From the NCBI GenBank assembly GCA_004151065.3, contig NWUY0300009399.1, positions 6,126-36,013 of the forward strand: a stretch of DNA of 29,888 bases, read 5' to 3'. Origin of the DNA: Larix sibirica (taxonomy: Eukaryota; Streptophyta; Pinopsida; Pinales; Pinaceae). A program made the translations under genes and the position numbers. The notes beneath the pieces were generated by a model. It did no database searches and had not been told where the DNA came from. It was given only the letters and a program-made list of their open reading frames with translations. Position 1 is the first letter of the stretch; each line of letters starts with the position of its first letter. Of the stretch, positions 11,028 through 22,188 are shown in pieces.

Positions 11028-12212
11028 TCATAATTATTTTTTTAAATCGATAATTCCATTAAACATTTTTAAACCAAACATGTGACACTATCTATCCATG
11101 GAATCCTTATGTTATGTGTCAATATTTGTCTTAGCTTGGGGTTTGGGTAAGGTAATAAATATTTTGGGAGAAGCAGTGACCTTAGTGTCTTCTACCCTAG
11201 CATTACCAGTTAGACTTGATATTTCCCTTTCTACAGTCTTAGCTTCTTCGAAATTATTTGTTAATGATGTTTTACCATCTCTCTTTAAAAACATGGCAAT
11301 TGATGCATGTAGAGCATAAGTGTAATATTTCACTACTATATTCTCATCGAGGGGAGAGTCTAGTGGAAATTAATTAAGGATGATAATGAAACATTGATTG
11401 AAATCCTTTATCTTTTCTGTCTTATCCTTTTTTATGGCTATTATTTCTTTAGAAAGTGTGGATGGAGTTTATTTATCCCCAAAATTTCCTATGAGGGATT
11501 TTTCAAAATCCTCCCAATTTAAAATTGACCCAATTGGAAGATTAAAATACCAAGTCAAAACATTATTTTCAAAATTATATGGGAACAATCTACAAACTAC
11601 AACTTCATATTCAACTTTCATTAAACTAATGGCCATATATAAATTGTTTGTATGATCTTCAAGGGAATCAGATGTATCGACATCAAATTATAGGATCATG
11701 TGTTCTATATGCTTTGGAAAATCATGGATTTCACTATTAAATTCAAGACATCTTGCGTTCACCATGCAAGAAGCTTGGGTTTGTTTTGATTATCACTTTC
11801 TCTAGAAACTTACTCATGAATTCATAGGCTTGTGTCACAAATTCAGGATCCAAATTTGGGTATGAAGGATTTGTAGAATGAGTAGTTGAATATGGGGGAC
11901 TTGAGGGAATTGTGTTTGGGGGTTTTGGAATTTCTTCTAAGGCGGGATTGATCAAATCATACATTAAGTCTACTAAGATATGTTTAGGAATCTAATCATA
12001 TTCTTAGTGGTATTTTCCTCCTAAGATGTAAAGGAGCAGTGTACAAATGGTTTGAGCCCGAGGAAACAATATTTTTGAAATTAGCAACAATGTCTTAGAA
12101 AGTTTGTTTTGGGCTCAAATATTCACCAATTAGAGATATGGTGGTGATAATAATTTATGTTGGATGACTTAATATGATAATGATGTGATTGACATGGGTC
12201 TCTTTTAGCCAT
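11028..12212 (-). pseudogene. Ty3/gypsy gag remnant (copy B)
   Basis: Identical to 1990-3174. The likely start codon is complementary to 12210-12212. The gag domain (TWYFNLPIGSI, NWEDFEKSLIGNF, ALHASIAMFLKRDGK, NNFEEAKTVEREI) occupies about 11083-11678, broken by the same stops as copy A. Confidence 0.88.
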
Positions 12213-12222
12213 CCAAGGCTTT

Positions 12223-12235
12223 CCTTCTAGTACCA
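12223..12235 (-). other. Possible primer binding site of the gypsy element (copy B)
   Basis: TGGTACTAGAAGG on the minus strand, four bases from a potential LTR end at 12240 and about ten bases before the gag ATG; same caveat as copy A, since the tRNA is unidentified. Confidence 0.45.
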
Positions 12236-12239
12236 AAAT

Positions 12240-14298
12240 TGTTGACATGGTAGAACTTCCCTATGCAATCAAAAGGGATTATCCCAACCATAAGGTCCAA
12301 ATTAGACCTCATGTTGTTTGGAATAGGGAATCCATCCAACTTACAAACCAGTCACCATTATCATTTTACGGATGAATTTCTATAAATCCAAGAAAATGCT
12401 TATGAAAATTGCAAATGCAATTCTATCTAAATGAAATATGCAACCCTAAATTAAATGCACTATTAAATATACTATAAATGCTATATTTATATCAATTTTA
12501 AAGGAGTAGACATATAACATGTATCTTCTCACCATTATTTTTAGTAAATAGTTATTGGTTGATTAATGGTGAAAATATAGGTAATATTTGATCATTATTA
12601 GGAAAAGTCCATAATCAAATAGTCATTTACCCAATTATGTATCTACGTGATATAGACAAATAGTTGAGAAAAGAAAAGGAACAGTGAATGCATCATTAAC
12701 AAGAGAACAGTCTACATATTAAGAAACATTCCCAAAATTATTCTAATAGCAATAAGCACACATAAAAATTCTATACACAGTACAATCATATAATTTCTAA
12801 TCCCCCTTTAATGATCTGGCCAAAAATGGATTTTACTAATTAATATTCGAAAATAATTGTTACAAAAATTGCACAAGCAAAAGCCCCTTCTCATGTTCTA
12901 AAAACTACATTTATATATTCTTAATAGAAATAAATGCTCCCCAACACTCGGGGATTCTTGGCCTTTTGAATTCCAAACATACTAATTATTATTTTATCCT
13001 TTAATAAACTAAATTCTCCCTTTATCTTTGTCTTGTAGATATTGAGTCCAAACTTCATATCCTACAAATAATCCTATAAGGCATGGAAAAGAAATTGTTC
13101 AAAGGATACCTTTATACATGATTAAATTTCTTTGGTGTGCATAAATTCTTCCTAATGACTAGGGTGAGGCCACCAACATATTAAACTGGATAGAGATTGA
13201 CCTAATGACCAACTCTACAGGCTTATTAGACTCAGTTAAGGGTAATACCACCAAACTTCAAGGCTTAAGCAAACACAAACATGGAAGAGAGAGAGAGAGA
13301 GAGAATAAGTGCACCTTATTTATGAAGGTTGGTCCTCAATGCTCCTCTTGGCCTTTTCCAATATGCTCTTTGGTAGCGATCTCTAACCTACAAAACACCA
13401 ATCACCCTTCCTCAAAATATTTTGCCTACAAATAAATAATCAAGCCAAACAAGAACATATATATGATAATAATCAAATGAAACAATATTATTATCAATTG
13501 CAAATTACTTTCAAATAATCGACAATTAATCATTTCACCCTTCATTTGGGGGAGGGAAAGATGTCAAATCTCTATTGATGTAATGAGACAATACATAATT
13601 GTTACATTTTCATTGCTCAGCACCTATCGAGACCTTTGACCAAGTTCCTCTGCTCTTGATTCCTTCACAATTCCACTTCCAACCTTCTGAATGCATATAA
13701 GGGAGGAATCACCTTGAGATAGTGACTTCAACACTCAGGGAGATAATGATCAGGGACAAGGGCCACTAACATTGAATAAGGGGATGGATGTAATGAGAAG
13801 CGAGATTCCTCCAACATGATGATGCAATATGGATGCCTCCCTTGGTTAAGCCCATCTCGTCTCTTTTTATGAGTGATTGAGATAGTTGCAAATGGTCACC
13901 ATCTAGTTTAAAAAGTTACAACCGAGACCACAATTGTCCAAGACTAACATAACTTGCCATATTTTTGAATTTTTGTATTTTTTTACCAATTGTTTAAGGC
14001 CCATGCACCTTGATCAAAGACAAATGATGTGACACGCACCTTGCTAAATCAAAAGGTGTGTGGGGTCTCATTTGTGGTTGCAACTTCATGGATTCAAAGG
14101 GTAATGAGCTAAGATCTCATTTTAAGGATGTGCGGAACCAAATGGAGTCAAATTATGTGTTATTACTTTATTATCAATTCATTCTTGTGAGCAAACAAGG
14201 ACTCTTGGATGTCATCTTTGGGATACTGTCGTCACAAGCAAGGAAGTGTGAATTTATGCTATAACAAATTCCCCCTAATGTGTGAGGTCAGAAGGGGA
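12240..14298 (-). repeat. Probable LTR or leader region of the gypsy element (copy B)
   Basis: Non-coding AT-rich DNA identical to 3202-5260, including the GA microsatellite at 13286-13304. The outer boundary is not resolved. Confidence 0.4.
13286..13304. repeat. (GA)n microsatellite (copy B)
   Basis: Same length as its partner at 4248-4266. Equal length of a fast-mutating repeat in both copies argues against any long separate history. Confidence 0.9.
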
Positions 14299-16100
14299 GT
14301 TGATGGTCGAAATACATTATATCATATGATGGAATGGAGTGAGGTTCTATCAAGGCCAAGGTTCCTGATCGTTGGCCCAAAGAGTTACCTGAAATAGAGA
14401 TAAAGATGGCAGACATACATTTACCTAAGATGGGCATATCCATGCTCAAAGTGTGATAGAACATGGCTTCCAACTTGTATACACTATGGATCCATGACAT
14501 GCAGAATATGTAAACTCATGGCCACGAAAGGAGTACACAGTAGATCCATGTAGTATATATAATGGTGGATCATGGCCACGAAAATTATACAAAATGGATC
14601 CATGTCAATCAAAAGATCATAGCCACGAATAGATACACAATGGATCTATGTCTCAAGACATAGCAGGAGAACAACTGTGATTGGACTCATTGAAATTGGT
14701 TCTCCCAATGGTACCAATGTAAGATGATGTATGGTATAGTCTTGCGCAACTTGGACAATAGAAAAATATGTGAGTGTTATTGTTGGCCTAAGGTCTTCCA
14801 TCCAAACCATCGAAAGGTACAAATGTTTTCCATGTGAATAGATGATCTAAATTCGAACATGGATGACATCGTTTGATTATCGTTCATTGATATATATCAT
14901 TAACAAGCGCGAGGAAACCCATCAATAATGATGATGGGAACCAAGGTATCTAGTACATCCTAACAAGTATGAATAAATGTCTTGGAGTCGAACACTTGTA
15001 ATATCCATCAAGCAGGAGACATTGATGTATTCCCACTACCTGATAGCTAGAGAACTTACCACTGATGACTACAAGCCCCAAGGTACTATCTAGACTCTAG
15101 ATCCCGTTACAAGAGCATAATGTGTTGAAGTTGATGGGAAGAGATCTGTTGGAATGGAGGAATTAAGTCATCCTCCATCAGTCAACACGAGGAAATATCA
15201 AGGACTAATTTGACTTGACAAAAGGACTAGGACAAAGGTTTTGTAGGACGAACCACTAAGTACATCTCTTGCATGCACCAAATGTAAATAGCGCATGAAA
15301 GATACATTTTGATCAATGACCAATAATGAAAGGTATTGACAAAGACAAGGACTTCCACCAATGATGAAAATGGAATCCAAGGTACAACACAAATCCCAAA
15401 CTGTGAATAGAGATCTTGACGTCGAACATTTGGGAAATCACTCTGTCAACGACCAATAATGAGGTGTCATCTGTTGAGTGCAAGGTATCCTTCCAATGAT
15501 GAAAATAGGCCCAGGGTGTTACTACACGGGGTCAATATCTCGGATCAAATGAGTCTCGTCGATGAGACATGGCCTGCTAGTGAGAAATCAATAGGGACCT
15601 TCCACACTACCACGAGTACAAACACTAGTTTTAATGACGTAATCTGAGAACAACTTGACACCAGGGAATGTTTAACATACAAGGTCAAGGAAACTAAGGA
15701 TTGACCGACACAAGCTAGGACAACCCTTGAACATTGAGCATGACATAGTAGTGACTTGGGAAACACTTTGACAAAAAAGGGAACAATGATATAAATCTGT
15801 AATGCAGGAGACATTAACAAATTATCCATATTATTGGAAGAGTAACCAATTGGAGGAGTAAAAAATCTATGATCATGGTTCAATTCCTAAGGCCGTACTA
15901 AGACCTAATTTGTTGAGAAGACACAAAACTAGTGCTTTGTTCAAGGGTGACATGACTTGTTGCCAATAGAAATTTAAGATCTTTCCCCTCGCTCTCTTTT
16001 TTTTAATATTGATTTTTTTGTCTTTTTCATATTATAAATCCTAAAAAGTAATAAAATAATTCAATAGTACAGTGGAATAAATGAGTGTCGCAAGGCATGC
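14299..16100. repeat. Non-coding repeat diverged from 5261-7000
   Basis: Aligns with 5261-7000 with many differences and several indels. Contains the four-unit 55 bp array and four scattered copies of a motif of the form AATGATGA-AAT-GG-CCAAGGTA. Translations do not keep frame relative to the partner, so coding capacity is unlikely. Confidence 0.7.
14462..14655. repeat. Four-unit array, about 47-55 bp period
   Basis: Units begin near 14462, 14517, 14571 and 14618 and share CATGGCCACGAA and TGGATCCATG cores. The counterpart at 5422-5570 has three units, so one unit was gained or lost since the two copies separated. Confidence 0.7.
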
Positions 16101-16343
16101 AACTATGTTCCAAGCACATGGTACAGACCTATGCAAAACAAAATTAAAAAGAAAAGGTTTGAGGCAAGAAGTGGACACTCATTGGCATGTTTGTTCCAAG
16201 GATACAATCCAGAATGTAAATGCAACGGATGCAAGTGATGAGAAACATGATGAATGCAATGAAAGTATAAAAGTTGCAGCGAAGCATTAGGCATAGTTAT
16301 GAGAGTAGAAGTGAGCAAAGGAAAATGCATAATGAACAAAAAT
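16101..16343. other. Stretch without recognised gene
   Basis: Tail of the second contig-like segment. A plus-strand frame at 16081-16290 is open but shows no family features and is not conserved in the paralogous region near 7000-7200. Confidence 0.4.
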
Positions 16344-16400
16344 NAATAAATAAATAAATAAATAATAATAAAATAATAATAATAATAAAATTAATATCAA
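16344..16400. repeat. N followed by (AATA)n/(AAT)n low-complexity repeat
   Basis: A single N at 16344 is followed by AATA units turning into AAT units. As at 9038, an N coincides with a microsatellite. Confidence 0.85.
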
Positions 16401-16590
16401 TAATCTTCTATTTTAAAATCACAACCTAGTTAGACATAAAATTCACATAAAATCTTCTTTATGAGACAAAATACTCCCTCTTTATTATATGTCAATGCTT
16501 ATATATTCTTTAATAGTTTTTAAGACACGGAACTTCCAATTTCAATGTTTATACGGTGTTCATATTTTCAGTGGAAAAATCACCTTCCTG
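16401..16590. other. AT-rich spacer
   Basis: No gene or repeat recognised; open frames running through the adjacent N block are artefacts of the gap. Confidence 0.5.
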
Positions 16591-16709
16591 NNNNNNNNNN
16601 NNNNNNNNNNNNNNNNNNNNNNNNNNNNNNNNNNNNNNNNNNNNNNNNNNNNNNNNNNNNNNNNNNNNNNNNNNNNNNNNNNNNNNNNNNNNNNNNNNNN
16701 NNNNNNNNN
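16591..16709. other. Assembly gap (119 N)
   Basis: A run of undetermined bases. The sequence directly after it begins inside a LINE RNase H domain, so the end of that element is hidden by the gap. Confidence 1.
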
Positions 16710-16905
16710 TCCCAAAATAAAAATCCCTCATCATCCTCCAAAGCCAACTTTGACAACTTATCAGCCTATGTGTTAAATTCTCTGTAAATATGAGACAGGG
16801 ACAATGAGCTGAAAGTTCTCAATTCTGTCACTCACCAATAATCTAAGTTCAGGACCTTTAAAATGTATTTACCTCTTGCCTATTTAATGGACCAGTTATC
16901 CATGC
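16710..16905 (-). pseudogene. LINE-type RNase H fragment, 3' part
   Basis: Minus-strand translation in one frame gives DNWSIK, a stop, ARGKYILKVLNLDYW, a stop, then TFSSLSLSHIYREFNT, a stop, and ADKLSKLALEDDEGFLFW. The HIYREFN-xxADxLSKxAL block is the C-terminal signature of the RNase H domain carried by many plant LINE-like pol genes. The neighbouring fragment at 17428-17920 has the same block (HHIHREANDEVDRLSKEA), so the two are related but separate copies. Three in-frame stops show decay. The upstream half of the domain (higher coordinates) dissolves into AT-rich DNA, and the downstream side runs into the gap. Confidence 0.72.
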
Positions 16906-17427
16906 ATATCTACCAATTATTTTTTATATTCTTTTTTTAATTATATTTTATTTCTAATTTGAAACAACCATAAGGACAATATACTTGTCTCATCTTTATG
17001 CAATTTAGGAAAATCATAAACACTAATTCAACTCCAAATTCTAAAATATAAACACCTATAGTTATAATAAACACCTATTGGATTAATTATATTATATTGA
17101 TGAATACTTATAACCATAAAATAAAACTTTCACAAGCAATTGTCGAAAGCAATTCAAAATGTAACCCATTTTTTTAAGGAGAGAAGAGTCGTAACTTGTT
17201 ATTTTCATATGAAAATCAAAGTTACAAAGAAAGTACATATTATCATCTAGTTCAGTCTTCTTTCTACACAGACCATAGATCAAAAAGGCTAAAAGCATGA
17301 TTACAAGTTAATAACACTAGACTGTAAGTAAAACTAAAATACTATAATGTCCAAACCTTCCAAAAAGATAACAAAAGACTGATCCACTGCAATTCTACCA
17401 AGAGTTTAAATGGGAAAGTGCATAGTA
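16906..17427. other. AT-rich spacer between two LINE fragments
   Basis: No gene recognised. Short poly-T/poly-A stretches occur; a small near-repeat (AACACCTATAGTTATAATAA / AACACCTATTGGATTAATTA) lies near 17050-17090. It may include the 3' untranslated part of the LINE at 17428-18360. Confidence 0.4.
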
Positions 17428-18360
17428 TTAAAGAGACGAAACAAACCCAAAGTACACCAATGAGTCATCCATGAATTCTTCAAAACAAATAAATCCATCC
17501 ATAGAGCCAATAGCTTCTTTAGATAACCTGTCAACTTCATCATTTGCCTCCCTATGAATATGATGAAAAGAGAAATTATCAAAGGATTTGATTAGTGAAT
17601 CGACATTTTTTAGACATGGAGTCAATAATATGGCATTGATATCAAATTTTGCATTCGACCAATTGAAGATAACATGAGAATCACCAAATATTTCCATGGA
17701 AAAAATGCCCCTCTTGAAAGCAAACCAGAGAAGGCTCCTTAAAGCCATGAGTTCTTCCTTTGTGTTGCTCCCTTTCCCAACATCCATCTTGAGGAGAATC
17801 TTATGATTTCATTTAATGAATAAAACCATACCAGCACCACATTTTCCTTATTTAGCAACAACGCCAAAGAAACCATATGTAGTACCATTATTCAAAATAG
17901 GATTCATAACAATTTTGTTCCTAGTATTATCCACAGTACCAGGGTAATCAGACATAGCGAGAATAATATTTTTGCAAGTACAAAATATAGATGGATAAAT
18001 ATTCTAAAAAATAAGATCATTCCGGCTCTTCTATATCACCCAGATCATAAATAAAGGAAACATGCATCTTTTGGATTATAAATGTTTTTGGAGATGCTAT
18101 TTTCATCAAGAAAATTGTCATCGAAACTTATAAATCTAATTTCACTATACCAAATGTTGAAGATGGCTTTGGAAGGTACCATATTAGTATATTGTCACAA
18201 TGTTGATGTCATAAGGAGGTGAAAACCGCATGTGCCCCAGGTAAAAATATCCCAATAATTTAGCCTAGATATCATGAACAAAAAGCCTATGAAGTTTCAT
18301 GAGTTGTTTGGATTCCACGTTGTCACTGCACCATATGTACTGGAAATTCATTGTAGATTA
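17428..18360 (-). pseudogene. LINE-type pol C-terminus: reverse-transcriptase zinc-binding region and RNase H
   Basis: The open 119-codon frame (17428-17787) reads as RNase H: TKEELMALRSLLWFAFKRG with the catalytic Glu, MEIFGDSHVIFNW with the catalytic Asp, and HHIHREANDEVDRLSKEA. It continues upstream in the same frame through two stops to NGTTYGFFGVVA-GKCGAGMVLF, where the first strand of the domain sits although its expected FDGA is degraded, and to IWVI-KSRNDLIF (about 18020-18050), the linker usual between the zinc-binding region and RNase H in plant LINE-like proteins. At about 18240-18360 a further frame reads IWCSDNVESKQLMKLHRLF and AKLLGYFYLG, resembling the reverse-transcriptase zinc-binding region. 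Several stops and at least one frameshift make it a relic. The reverse transcriptase proper is not present. Confidence 0.8.
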
Positions 18361-20154
18361 CACTTTTGTGTAAATAATTAACTAGTAAACCTATCGATCT
18401 ATGCCAACATAATTAATAATGCAAAATCTATCAACATGTGGGTGAAAACGCGAAGGTGGGAAACAATTCCATGACAACGGATTGAAAACAAAAGAGGGCG
18501 TGTGGATGAAAAGGGGAANNAATTATTTTGTTACTAACATTGAAATGTTATATCACGATAGAGGATCTCTCCCATGCCTAACTGTAAAGTACCTTATTTC
18601 ACTAAATGCAATTATAAAAGAATGAGTTTACAATAATAAAGTAAGTTATATATATTTATATAAACTTTAATTGTCTCACAAATAAGAGACATATCCTATA
18701 CTCATCTAATTTCCATAAACCACTTTTTTTATAAGTACTCAAACACACATACCTCTCTATATCACGTCGCGCGGTTCATCTATAGCAATTTGAAATGCAC
18801 ATGACCCTCAGGCGAAACTTGTAAAATTTGTACTTAAAAGACTTATGCCTATGTTTTCATATAATTATTCTTACTTCAAAGTCACACAACACCTACATGA
18901 TGTGTAGTAGAGCCTCTTCATTAATGGGATTGAGGCACAACTATTGGCAAAGACCAACACTTTGCATGAAAGGCCATGTGTTGGATAGATGCCATATACC
19001 ATTCCATTTGTTTGATTTAAACATTTTCAACATAATAATTTTGTGCTTCTTGCTGAATATATTGCGCAAATCGCCATCTCGTTCAATGCCAATCTCATGA
19101 TCCCGGTCTCCATAAAAACTCATTCCCATTCAAGGCATTGATTCAACAAAAATATTTGTACGTAATGTTTTTAATCACTAGAAGTTATGGGGAAAATTCA
19201 TGTAAGTCTTAGTTGTACAGGGCTTTTCCCCTATGTACATAAGCTCTATGAAAAACATGTGTCTTAGAAGTTGAACAAGGATTTTCCATTATGTGCTTAC
19301 TTCGTATTGAAAATTCGATGTGAAGTTTACATTGCAGTCGCCTCCAATTACTATTTAGGACACGGAAAGTTGAAATGCAAGCGTACAAGAGGGACTTGGA
19401 AAGTTGGAATAATAATGGAAAGGATTTGTAGTAATGATTGATAGTTGATTCATGGTTATTAGTGTTTTTCTTGTGAAATGGAATGATTTGTGAATAAGAC
19501 TCGTGGAAGATTAGCTTGATTAGCTTTAACGTGTTGTAGTTTAGAATATCATTTTAGAATTTATGTATTTTTAATTAGTAGAAGATGAGATTATTCTAAA
19601 ATATATTATTTTGGGATGAACTAGCAATGGAGGAAAATGGGCTAAGTTTATCGTTGGTGGGGTGACATGTAGAGGGCTCATTGATAGTGTTGTCTCTCGA
19701 TGTGGAGTGATTAGGTCCACACGACACAGTACAATTTTTTTGGCAATTAGATTGTGAAATCAGCTTTCATAGCAAGGCTTCTCTAAAAGGAAAGTGATCT
19801 CAGAGGGAAAGTGATCTCAACTCCAATGTTCTATACTTGAGTTGGTAGGTAATAAAAGCAAACCATCTTTGCTCCCTTTTATATTTAAATTTCCCGCTCC
19901 ATGTCCCATAGCATGCGATCTATATTCATGCTCACATCCTTTGGGGTGTGCAACATACATCGATGGACATTTCCCTTTTTATAACCTTTACAAAGTTATT
20001 ATTTTATGAAAGACGAAAAGTATTAAATATTTTATTTTAAAAATAGAATTCAATATGTAGAGAGAATAATTGAAAAAGGTAAAATATAATTGCAATAAAC
20101 ATAGTATAAGTTTGTAATTCTCATAAGGTTAGGTTTTTTGTTTCGCTTAAATGT
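18361..20154. other. Long stretch without recognised gene
   Basis: AT-rich DNA with NN at 18519-18520. Open frames at 18828-19100 and on the opposite strand have no family features. Near 19787-19820 a 17 bp unit (GGAAAGTGATCTCAGAG) is repeated in tandem with small changes. I see no RNA gene, promoter or transposon end here. Confidence 0.5.
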
Positions 20155-20787
20155 CCCATACCATTTGAGAAGCCTAGTCGTTGTACGACATTGACACATG
20201 ATTTTGCTAATTGGGCATGGTCATCAACTGCTTGTCTCACCTAGAATATGCCTAACCAAGCACCTTATACTAGCATAATGCTAGAGTTCTTTTTTCACAG
20301 TAGGTAATGTTGTATTAACCCCACCCAACCCTAGGTCACCTTATGTTGCCTCCCCTAAGCCAAGCATACGCGAACAACCAACTTCTCAACATGAGACCAT
20401 GATATCATCCATGTAGGCTAACACATGATGATCAATAAATATCATATCCTTGATTTGTTAGGCATTTGCATATCTTTAAAGCACTTATCAACATTATTAC
20501 TTGCCATAGACAACACACATAATCCATTACATTAGCAATCATGTTGTCCTCCTCCTAATCCTTCTATGCAATGACTCATTTGATCGTTTTCTCCTACTAG
20601 GAAAGATATCCTTGGTCCTCCTAGGCAATGCGTTGGTACACCATCCTAGATGTATCATAGTCTCCCACTTGCAAGTTGGTCACCAAGTCTACCAAATCGT
20701 ATAGACATGATGTGCAGCTTAAGTCATGTTTTCCAAGTGTGTCATTCGTCATAACATTTCCAATGACACTTCACTTTAGGTCCTTTC
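20155..20787. repeat. Diverged tandem duplication, unit 1
   Basis: Aligns with 20950-21602 about 800 bp downstream. Shared landmarks in the same order: TTGGGCATGG, CTTATACT(A/T)GCA, CCCCACCCAACC, TTGCCTCCCCT, GCCAACACATGAT or its variants, TTTAAAGCACTTATCAA, AATCATGTTGTCCTCC, ATCCTTGGTCCTCCTAG, AAGTCTACCA and ATAGACA. Many differences are C/T or G/A, as expected of methylated, decaying repeats. No coding frame is shared. Confidence 0.85.
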
Positions 20788-20949
20788 ACTCTCCCCCACT
20801 TGAATTGTTGATTTCCTCATCAACAAGGTCCCATTGAGTCATTTAATCAAAGGGATGTTGGAGGTGAAGAGACACTTCCATAATTTCCATATTCAAATGT
20901 GGCTCTAATACGAATTGTCACAAGGCTATACTTTTCATTCTGCTTGAGC
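20788..20949. other. Spacer between the two duplication units
   Basis: Includes CTCTCCCCCACTTGAATTG and a TCAAAGGGATGTTGGAGGTG stretch not found after unit 2, so the second unit is either shorter or lost this end. Confidence 0.6.
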
Positions 20950-21602
20950 ATCCCACTCCATGCAAGAAACCTCATCATCGAGTATCTTTGGTGTGACCTT
21001 TCTAGTTGGGCATGGCCACCAACCACTTGTATTTTTTGGAATGCGCATAATCGACATGTCTTGATCAAACCCAATCCATGCATCTTATACTTGCAGAATG
21101 TTAGAGTACTTGTTTCACGATAGGTGATGCTAAGTCATCCCCACCCAACCATAGATAAATTTTTGTTGCCTCCCCTGGGCCGAGCATACTTGAACTTGAA
21201 CAATTGATTGCTCAACATGCGACCATGTTATCATCTATCTAGGCCAACACATGATAGTCCATGAAGATCATGTCCCCGATTCAGACATTCACATATATTT
21301 AAAGCACTTATCAAGATTGTTACCTTGCCACAAACAACACCCCCACAATCCATCAAAATGTCAATCATGTTGTCCTCCATCAAAGCCTCTTATGCAATGC
21401 CTTGTCAATCGCTTGCCCCTACTATGCAAGACATCCTTGGTCCTCCTAGCCAATGCACTAGTACACTATCCTAACCACTTCGAAGTCTACCACCTGGATG
21501 TTGGTCACCAAGGCTACCAAATCATATAGACACATTGTGCACCTTTAATCATGCGTGTCGATGCGCCATTTGTCATTCCCTTGCCATTGAAACTTTAAAT
21601 CG
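20950..21602. repeat. Diverged tandem duplication, unit 2
   Basis: Second unit of the repeat at 20155-20787 in the same orientation. The open frame at 21251-21529 lies wholly inside it and is not kept in unit 1, so I do not call it a gene. The element type is not recognised; an LTR or internal spacer of a gypsy element is possible. Confidence 0.85.
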
Positions 21603-22000
21603 TGTGCCTTATTTATCTTTTCCTTTTGGCAATTTGTGATTGTTAGGTAATTTTCATATTTCAAAAAAAAATTATGATTATATTGTGTTGTACCTATTCT
21701 AGGTTGATAATAAGTTAATAACAAGAGAGAACCAAGTGCTCATGGTTTACAATAGAACCAATTTAGCAAATACATTCTCGCACTATATGTCTTTGCAAGC
21801 GAAACTTATTGAAATTACTTGAAAAGTGTAAAACTTTGCATTTGTAAATTAAAATGACCTAAATTCTATAGATCACAAAAAAAAAACTTTAGCATTCAAA
21901 CTTGCAATTCAACACATTGTGTATGTAAATAAATTAGTATTTAGTGAAGCAAATAATACCCACCAAAAATCAAATAAAGATGTCTACTCAAGTGGATGCA
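21603..22000. other. AT-rich stretch without recognised gene
   Basis: Contains two poly-A runs (near 21663 and 21876); no structure seen beyond that. Confidence 0.5.
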
Positions 22001-22105
22001 AAATATTGAGATGTCTTTAATTGAAATCAGAGTGGAAATTTTGAGATATCTTTAATTGAAGTTAGAGTGGAAATATTGAGATGTCTTTAATTGAAATCAG
22101 AGTGG
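22001..22105. repeat. Tandem array, 3 x 35 bp
   Basis: Three contiguous units of exactly 35 bp (22001-22035, 22036-22070, 22071-22105) with core GAGATGTCTTTAATTGAA; the middle unit differs at a few positions, the outer two agree. Confidence 0.95.
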
Positions 22106-22188
22106 CTACATGTTGTAGTTCTTTTACAACACACGATCACAAGAAAACAAAAAGGATAAGGTTGGACAAACTTCACAGGGAAGAAATT

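Larger units (their letters stand above)
9039..14298. repeat. Copy B of the perfect 5.26 kb duplication
   Basis: Matches 1-5260 base for base in all stretches compared, including the tandem 23 bp duplication, the GA microsatellite and every stop codon of the decayed gypsy genes. A real pair of old, decayed elements would have gathered separate mutations; the absence of any points to a very recent event or a duplicated assembly path. Confidence 0.95.

Noticed and set aside
16489-16787. Open frames running through the 119-N gap
   Set aside because: Their length comes only from undetermined bases.
18828-19129. Overlapping plus and minus open frames
   Set aside because: No family features on either strand, AT-rich, no splice or promoter context.
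21251-21529. 92-codon plus frame with many Cys and His
   Set aside because: Lies inside one unit of a tandem repeat and is not open in the other unit; the Cys/His spacing fits no zinc-finger type I know.
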